Assembly (NCBI GenBank): GCA_032622095.1
Contig: CP136061.1
Coordinates: forward strand, 137,539,587-137,603,586
Reading direction: 5' to 3'
Length of the DNA: 64,000 nucleotides
Source: Siphonodentalium dalli
Taxonomy: Eukaryota; Mollusca; Scaphopoda; Gadilida; Siphonodentaliidae
Shown: positions 59,083-64,000 of the stretch, one piece after another
Layout of the letters: the number at the start of each line of letters is the position of its first letter
How positions within the stretch are numbered: position 1 is the stretch's first letter
Translations under genes and position numbers: made by a program
Notes under the pieces: generated by a model
Told to the model about the DNA's origin: nothing
Database searches by the model: none
What the model saw: only the letters and a program-made list of their open reading frames with translations

Positions 59083-59433
59083 TTCTGCACACTGAAGCTG
59101 CTCTGGTCTTTGTGGGATTGACTATCGGGCAGTGATATTTTATTTTTTTGGTGTCGGACACTCGACCTGACATTCACATATGCATTATGTCATGGTAACT
59201 TACACACATTTTATGCTAGATTGCTGCTTCATCAATTGCTCCCCATAAGCGAGAATCACCCATATAAGAGAATGCATTGGAACAGGGTTTTAGCAAAATT
59301 TCAGGAAGCTCCAGTCATGATAGGGTTAAACCAAATTGGCTTGGTTTGTTGGGGTTTATCTTCGTTTCAGCCACTAGGCCATATCACAGTGTTGTAGGTT
59401 GTATTGTTTGAGATAAGACCAAACAGAGAGATA

Positions 59434-59561
59434 CAGTAATACCCTAGATAATCGACTCCTTAACCGCAGCAGAATTATGGGTAATTTTTCAGGATTTAGT
59501 CGGAAATATGGCTTGTTGCCATTTGCTGTGGTTAAGGAGTCGATTATTTAGGGCATTACTG
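59434..59561. mobile_element. TA-flanked palindromic MITE (128 bp)
   Basis: CAGTAATACCCTAGATAATC and the inverse GGGCATTACTG are flanked by TA. The loop is shorter than in the 43368 copy. Confidence 0.85.
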
Positions 59562-59813
59562 TAATATGACCGGCAAATCACACCACTGCATATAGAACCA
59601 CCTCTCTCTGCTACATGCCCAAATATACACAAATCTGGATATCCTCACTTTGCATGGATAACAAGTTAACAAAACCAATTCCTTTGGAATCAGACCAGCT
59701 TCTCCATCGCTGGATATTGGACGGATTATGATCACCAGGGATGAGTTTAAGAAATTTATCAGAACTTCAGGCCCATTTTGCTACAATCTTGGCAATAAAA
59801 ATTCAGTACATAC

Positions 59814-59939
59814 CAGCAAATGTGTAATGAGTTGTTCATCATCTTGTAGTATATCTAGTCTTGAGATACTACCATTTACATGTAAATTCTTCATGACTAA
59901 TCTCTTTTCCTTGAGGTCAACAAAATAAATCTCTCCTGC
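59814..59939 (-). CDS. Exon 3 of the same gene (propeller blade, GEIYFVDL)
   Basis: The exon is 126 bp, exactly 42 codons, phase 0 at both ends. The acceptor is TTTTGTAG and the donor is GTATGT. It reads AGEIYFVDLKEKRLVMKNLH, then VNGSISRLDILQDDEQLITH, then LL. The G-E-I-x-F-V-D-L strand followed by a charged turn and a second strand is a standard beta-propeller blade layout, as in trafficking or coat proteins. The intron before it (59940-60356, 417 bp) is the shortest in the gene. The next intron (54922-59813) holds the three-level transposon nest. Confidence 0.85.
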
Positions 59940-60356
59940 CTACAAAATGAGTCAATAAACAGAACTACATATTAAATATGAATTGAAATGATTGATGTTA
60001 TTGAACAAGTAAGTCGACTTGATCAGAAGTACCCAAAGTTTGACTAGTATGAAAAATGAATTTTATAATCTGACAGATGTTCAAACAGTGATGAGGAAAT
60101 TGAGGTGGTAATGCTACTTTGTAATATATCATGTGATTTTGAACTGCTCATTTGAATCATATCTGAGTGACAATTACACATGTAGGGTTTTTTCCAATGC
60201 ACTTTAAACTTACGGCTTGAGAGATTGTCATTCATCATGCATGCACATAATTTAGATAGACAGACAGATCCTTCTCATTTATATATATATCGATACATGT
60301 ATATGCAACTCATCTAAGCAGGAAAGTCGCAAGTACATGTATATATAAAGACTTAC

Positions 60357-60424
60357 ATTGCTCGCAACAATTCCAATATGGAGGTCATCGAGCATTTGCC
60401 ACCATGTCACCGTTGTTGGCTTTC
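60357..60424 (-). CDS. Exon 2 of the same gene (propeller strand, TWW motif)
   Basis: The exon is 68 bp, with acceptor TTGTAG and consensus donor GTAAGT. It begins with two bases that complete the split glycine codon and ends in phase 0. It reads KPTTVTWWQMLDDLHIGIVA and then SN. The pattern of a polar turn, TWW, then a hydrophobic strand and a small residue is typical of a WD-like propeller blade. It continues directly into AGEIYFVDL of exon 3. The length of exactly 2 + 22 codons and the phase fit on both sides are the main evidence. I do not recognise the protein family. Confidence 0.8.
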
Positions 60425-60525
60425 CTACAAGTTCAAACAATGAAGTTGAAAATCATCAATAAACATCCATAATATTTACAACTCAAAAAGAAAACACTTT
60501 TATTATCTGAATGATATTTTTGGTA

Positions 60526-60630
60526 CAGTAATGCCCTAAATAATCGACTTCTCTTAGTGAGAGCTTTCCAATGAATGGCAACAAGCCAAATTCCCGACTA
60601 AATCCTGAAAAATTACCCATAATTCTGCTA
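60526..60630. mobile_element. TA-type palindromic MITE, right end lost
   Basis: The left TIR is intact (CAGTAATGCCCTAAATAATC). The stem is rearranged, and the right TIR is replaced by R1 sequence starting at about 60638. Confidence 0.75.
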
Positions 60631-60637
60631 CAAGGGG

Positions 60638-61063
60638 CCAAGTCTGGATATAGTTTGTCTGACAATTGCAAAATGAGCTCCCCAGATGGTGAATTTAGTT
60701 ATTCTATCCTACATGACAGGCTAGTATCACCAGATTCACCCTCTGGGAACCTCATTCTGCAAATCTGCTTAGGCCTCAACGACTATGGGAGACCTAGGAT
60801 AAGATTTAAGTAGTTCCCCAGTTGAAGTTGATGTTCCCCCATTAGTCACCTCGGTTCTGCATTTTATCTTCTGCAAATTGGGGGATATATAAACTGAACA
60901 GAAGGGAAATAGGAACTAAAAACAAATGTTAACTTAAGACCATAGATACTCCCCAGAAGATGAGGCCTAAGCAGGTCCCCAGTATGGGCCCAGATGGTGA
61001 ATTTGGTGATGCTAGCCCACTGTGCACCTCATTCTGCAAATGTCAGACACACAACTATCCAGC
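60638..61063. repeat. R1 copy
   Basis: Both hairpins and the spacer are present (TTTGTCTGACAATTGCAAAA, CCTCATTCTGCAAATCTGCT, GTCACCTCGGTTCTGCATTT, TGCAAATGTCAGACACACA). Confidence 0.85.
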
Positions 61064-62030
61064 TGAAATGGGCCTTGTTTATCCAATGCAATCAAATATC
61101 TGTTCATTTCCAGTATATTTCAAGCATGCAAAATAGGAATACAATAGAATAGACATCTTGAAATTTTATAAGAGCACCAGTCACTGTCAATACAGTATAC
61201 ATTAACAGCTTCAAAACCAACAGTTACTGTCAAAACCATTAAGAATTTTGTTTTTCAATTTTTGACACAAAGAGCTATTTTATGATATGATACCCATTTC
61301 ATCTAACAAAATTTACAAATTTACTATTAGGCATATAGATCAAGTCATTTTAACGCAAGCATAATAATGATTTTTCCACTAAACCAAAAATGTGTTTCTG
61401 TAAATAATATCAAAAACAACAATCACAAGAATAGGATCGAGACCTAATTCGTACACCTACTCTGAAGATTCAGTCATTTACAATTAAAGAGAGTGATGGA
61501 CAGAAATGGATCTAACCTGTCAAGCTGTTCCAGTAAATATTGTAATGGCTTCAAATTAACTTCTGATTAATTACGACATGGTCAAGATTCAAGATTCAAT
61601 AAGATTTATTTCGTATTCAATATAATTATAATAGATATATAACAACAGGACCCCACAAAAAGTTCAACTTGCAAGGGCAGGGCCCTTATGCTTGTATATT
61701 TACATACTAAGTGTTGTCATCACTAAATCCAGCATTCTGATTGGTCGGCGCCCACGTGGCTAGTTGCAATTATTTCTCGGTGAATGTGCAACGGCTTATA
61801 ACTGCAAGCTCATAACAACATCGATATGTCATTTGGGTTTGGAAAGACGAACGCGTAATGTTTTGGGCGCATTTGGATTCGCGCAGGATTGACTTAATAA
61901 ATCATCGGGTTTCAATTGTTCCTGTTAACTTTTGCCAAGGGTGCTATGGGATATTTTGGGCTGGTTTTGTCACGATACACTTTTCGATTTAAATACATTT
62001 ACAAAAGTGGCTTTTTCGCTAAATGTATAT
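61064..62030. other. Unassigned intron 1 sequence
   Basis: No exon. A self-similar phrase (AAGATTCAAGATTCAATAAG) at 61580 and GC-richer text at 61735-61770 are the only local features. Confidence 0.45.
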
Positions 62031-62033
62031 AAA

Positions 62034-62183
62034 TATAAGGATTAACTGTCATGTGGACTGTTTTTATGGAGATCTAACCGTGCGGTAAGTGGTCATAACT
62101 TGTATGTAAAACCCAAAGTTATGACCACTTACCTCACGGTTAAATCTCCATAAAAACAGTCCACATGACAGTTAATCCTTATA
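62034..62183. repeat. Long hairpin: 68-bp arms, 14-bp loop
   Basis: The left arm, TATAAGGATTAACTGTCATG to GTGGTCATAACTT, is mirrored by AAGTTATGACCACTTACC to CATGACAGTTAATCCTTATA, with only a few mismatches. No related copy exists in the window. It could be a small MITE or a hairpin RNA source. Confidence 0.9.
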
Positions 62184-62423
62184 TAATGATACAGTGTTAT
62201 GTGTACGTATATTGGGTGTATATAGTGCGGGTGCGTACTTACAATGTGTGTAGTATCGTATAGAGATGGGCAAGAGGGGGTGGGGCATAGGGTGGGGGGG
62301 GGGGGGTCGGGTTGTGAGATGGCGATTATAGTCATTTTTTTTCAGGATTTAGTCAGCATATTACACAATATTAATATAAACGAACACGAGGAAGTGCGAC
62401 GTTATTCACCGACAACCAATTTC

Positions 62424-62669
62424 ATGCTTTGAAACTGACAATGTGAGCTGTCACTGGTGCAACATTAAAGATCCTGTGCCAGTGTATTCTCTCTATATAT
62501 GCAAGTTTCCCATAGGGAGCCTTGCATATATAAGAGAATATACTGACTTACAAGGTAAATATTGCTAGGCCAATGCATTCGCTTAAATATTAGTAACTCG
62601 CATATATAAGAGAATGCATTGGCAAAGTGTTTTCGCAAAATTTCAGGAAGCTCCAGTCATGGAAGGGCA
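62424..62669. mobile_element. TTAA-type palindromic MITE, degraded ends
   Basis: GTGCCAGTGTATTCTCTCTA, CCCATAGGGAGCCTTGCATA, GCCAATGCATTCGCTT and TTTCAGGAAGCTCCAGTCAT all match the family. TTAA is no longer visible at the ends. A run of about 12 G lies at 62296-62307, just upstream. Confidence 0.78.
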
Positions 62670-62936
62670 TGAAAAATAGGAACAATGGGACATTTGGTGC
62701 CAATGGCACTGAACATATTAAAGCAGGTGAGCTAGACCAATACATGATATATCTCCACTATTGGGGGCTTATTTTGGGTTAAACCATTCTGATAAGAGAT
62801 GTGTTTTTGGATGGACCCATGATTTAAATGAGATAAAGTAGTGTTTAGATGAATCTGTTGCTTATGTTGCATTGTAATTAGATTACAGACAATAACATAT
62901 AACTAAGGCGTTCGGACGGCTGTGACACGTCTCTTA

Positions 62937-63229
62937 CAGTAATGCCCTAAATAATCGACTCCTTAACCACAGCAGAATTATGGGTAATTTTTCAGGATTT
63001 AGTCGGAAATATGGCTTGTTGCCATTCATCGGAAAGCTCTGTACAGTAATGCCCTAAACAATCGACTCCTTAACCACAGCAGAATTATGGGTAATTTTTC
63101 AGGATTTAGTCGGAAATATGGCTTGTTGCCATTCATCGGAAAGCTCTGTGAGCCATATTTCCGACTAAATCCTGAAAAATTACCCATAATTCTCTGTGGT
63201 TAAGGAGTCGATTATTTAGGGCATTACTG
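62937..63229. mobile_element. TA-type palindromic MITE with a tandem half copy
   Basis: A half copy (62937 to about 63041) ends at GGAAAGCTCTG and is followed at once by TA and a complete foldback copy (63044-63229). The two left arms are nearly identical. TA flanks both outer ends. This could be an insertion of one copy into another or a replication slip. Confidence 0.83.
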
Positions 63230-63502
63230 TACATTGTATCCATTAATGCACACAATGGACAGATGCTATTTTCAATGCAACATAAGGCAGAACAAACAAA
63301 TTATATGGCATGCATCAGGTTTCTTGTTTTCAATCAATAAAAAGCTGATGCAACAGATTTGTCTGAAAACATATTTTGTCCATCAATTTCAGCGACTGTA
63401 TCAACATCAGCCTATGGCTTCGATCAATCCATTCCCTGGATTAATGTACAGTTTTTAGCTATTAACCTCTATATAACTACCATTAATTTCAACACACTTT
63501 AA

Positions 63503-63743
63503 AACCCTTTCATGAGGGGAGTTGTGCTGGTGCATCATTAAATATTCTGTGCCAGTGCATTCTTATATATGTGAGCCTTGCATATATAAGAGAATGCACT
63601 GGCTTACAAGATCAAGGTATATATTATTAGGCCAATGCATTCTCTTATATATGCGAGTCTCCCTACGGGAGACTCACATATATAAGAAAATGCATTGGCA
63701 CAGGGTTTTTGCAAACTTTCAGGAAGCTCCCGTCATGGAAGGA
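63503..63743. mobile_element. TTAA-type palindromic MITE, full length
   Basis: The left end is CCCTTTCATGAGGGGAG near TTAAAA; the right end is CTCCCGTCATGGAAGGA followed by TTAA (63744-63747). The core is two hairpins around GTGAGCCTTGCATATATAAG and GCGAGTCTCCCTACGGGAGA. Confidence 0.82.
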
Positions 63744-63758
63744 TTAAATTTAGTTTAC

Positions 63759-63834
63759 CTTTGAGAGGGAGAGATGAGCACACCAGAGTTAAGTCATTTT
63801 TTATCCACAGCTGTTCAACATTTGCTTTGGGATC
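63759..63834 (-). CDS. Exon 1 in window of an unidentified propeller/solenoid gene
   Basis: This is the most upstream exon visible, 76 bp. On the minus strand it follows a T-rich tract ending in AG and is followed by the donor GTAAAC. It reads DPKANVEQLWIKNDLTLVCS and then SLPLK, and ends one base into a codon. That base pairs with the two leading bases of the next exon at 60424 to make a glycine codon. No start methionine is present, so the gene begins beyond 64000. The residues look like beta-propeller strands (LTLVCSSL). A plus-strand ORF at 63774-63986 overlaps it and is taken as a shadow. A TTAA-flanked MITE ends about 11 bp from its 5' splice site. Confidence 0.72.
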
Positions 63835-64000
63835 CTAAAAATGCAGACATAAATTCATCAATTAAAGATGCATATTCCGAATTAACACTCCTCAATTACT
63901 ATTTCTTTGGCTTCGGGGTTAAAAAATATTTGATTCGAGGAACCCACCCATCAAAGCTCCGAGTAATCAGATATAAATTTTTTTAATCTTTTTTTTTTCA

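Larger units (their letters stand above)
55778..59261. mobile_element. 3.5-kb non-autonomous element, GGGTGATTCTCGCTTATGGGG TIR
   Basis: The left end GGGTGGTTCTCGCTTATGGG is mirrored on the right as CCCCATAAGCGAGAATCACC, with one mismatch in 21 bp. ATAT at 55774-55777 and 59262-59265 is the 4-bp duplication, and removing the insert rebuilds the MITE core GACTCG-ATATATAAGAGAATG. The interior has no transposase. It carries eight copies of a 16-bp motif and a nested element at 56314-57086. Confidence 0.85.
55583..59325. mobile_element. TTAA-type palindromic MITE, interrupted
   Basis: TTAA occurs at 55579-55582 and 59326-59329. The ends are CCCTTTGACGTC and the inverse of CCCTATCATGACTGGAGCTT. 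Once the inserted 55778-59261 DNA and one ATAT are removed, the element is about 255 bp, like the copy at 63503-63743. CCC termini and a TTAA target suggest a piggyBac-type MITE. Confidence 0.82.

Noticed and set aside
63774-63986. Plus-strand ORF of 70 codons near the window end
   Set aside because: It overlaps minus-strand exon 1, which has both splice sites and correct phase; the plus-strand frame is taken as a shadow.

Overview
This window looks like intron-rich DNA from an invertebrate animal, most likely a bivalve mollusc. The reasons are AT-rich sequence, long introns packed with tandem arrays of about 120-200 bp ending in (ACGG)n or (ACAG)n, many palindromic MITEs, a tRNA-headed SINE and a CR1-type LINE. 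The bivalve assignment comes from the style of the repeats and was not tested by a search. There are no bacterial-type operons, CRISPR arrays or rRNA genes.

One gene can be supported. It runs on the minus strand from beyond 64000 to below 8224. I found twelve short exons (63759-63834, 60357-60424, 59814-59939, 54768-54921, 52486-52610, 40635-40799, 32632-32882, 30136-30313, 27688-27893, 14062-14158, 12732-12858, 8224-8428). Each has an AG acceptor, a GT donor and a reading phase that fits its neighbours. Together they give 1778 nt, about 592 residues. The first half is beta-strand-rich and the second half helical, as in beta-propeller plus alpha-solenoid membrane-trafficking proteins (VPS or HPS style). 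I could not name the family. Both ends of the gene lie outside the window. A further 369-bp phase-compatible exon (30725-31093) may be a cassette exon.

The rest of the window is introns filled with repeats. From low to high coordinate: 1.1-7.7 kb is one copy of an interspersed palindromic repeat (called R1 here) split by three separate DNA-transposon insertions, each with a target-site duplication (TSD). 8.5-12 kb holds two tandem arrays. 12.9 kb holds a SINE with intact TSDs. 14.5-25.2 kb holds copies of a dispersed repeat (Rep-A), two R1 hairpins and a 2.65-kb TTAA-flanked element. 25.5-27.1 kb is a 5'-truncated CR1-like LINE. 33.6-40.2 kb is satellite-like and includes a recent 1559-bp tandem duplication. 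40.9-42.5 kb is an interrupted R1 copy. 44.2-45.4 kb is another TTAA element. 46.4-51.5 kb is a 5-kb structure with about 190-bp terminal inverted repeats (TIRs) that contain a CRE palindrome and a TATA-like motif. 55.6-59.3 kb is a three-level nest of transposons. 59.4-63.7 kb is rich in MITEs.

The most interesting signal is the set of non-autonomous DNA transposons. Several carry dense arrays of one short motif of their own, often near the ends (CCCGATA, GATGGCTAA, ATTCGGG, GGTAACGTAGGTATCG). Many boundaries can be fixed exactly because insertion occurred inside another repeat whose empty form is present elsewhere in the window.
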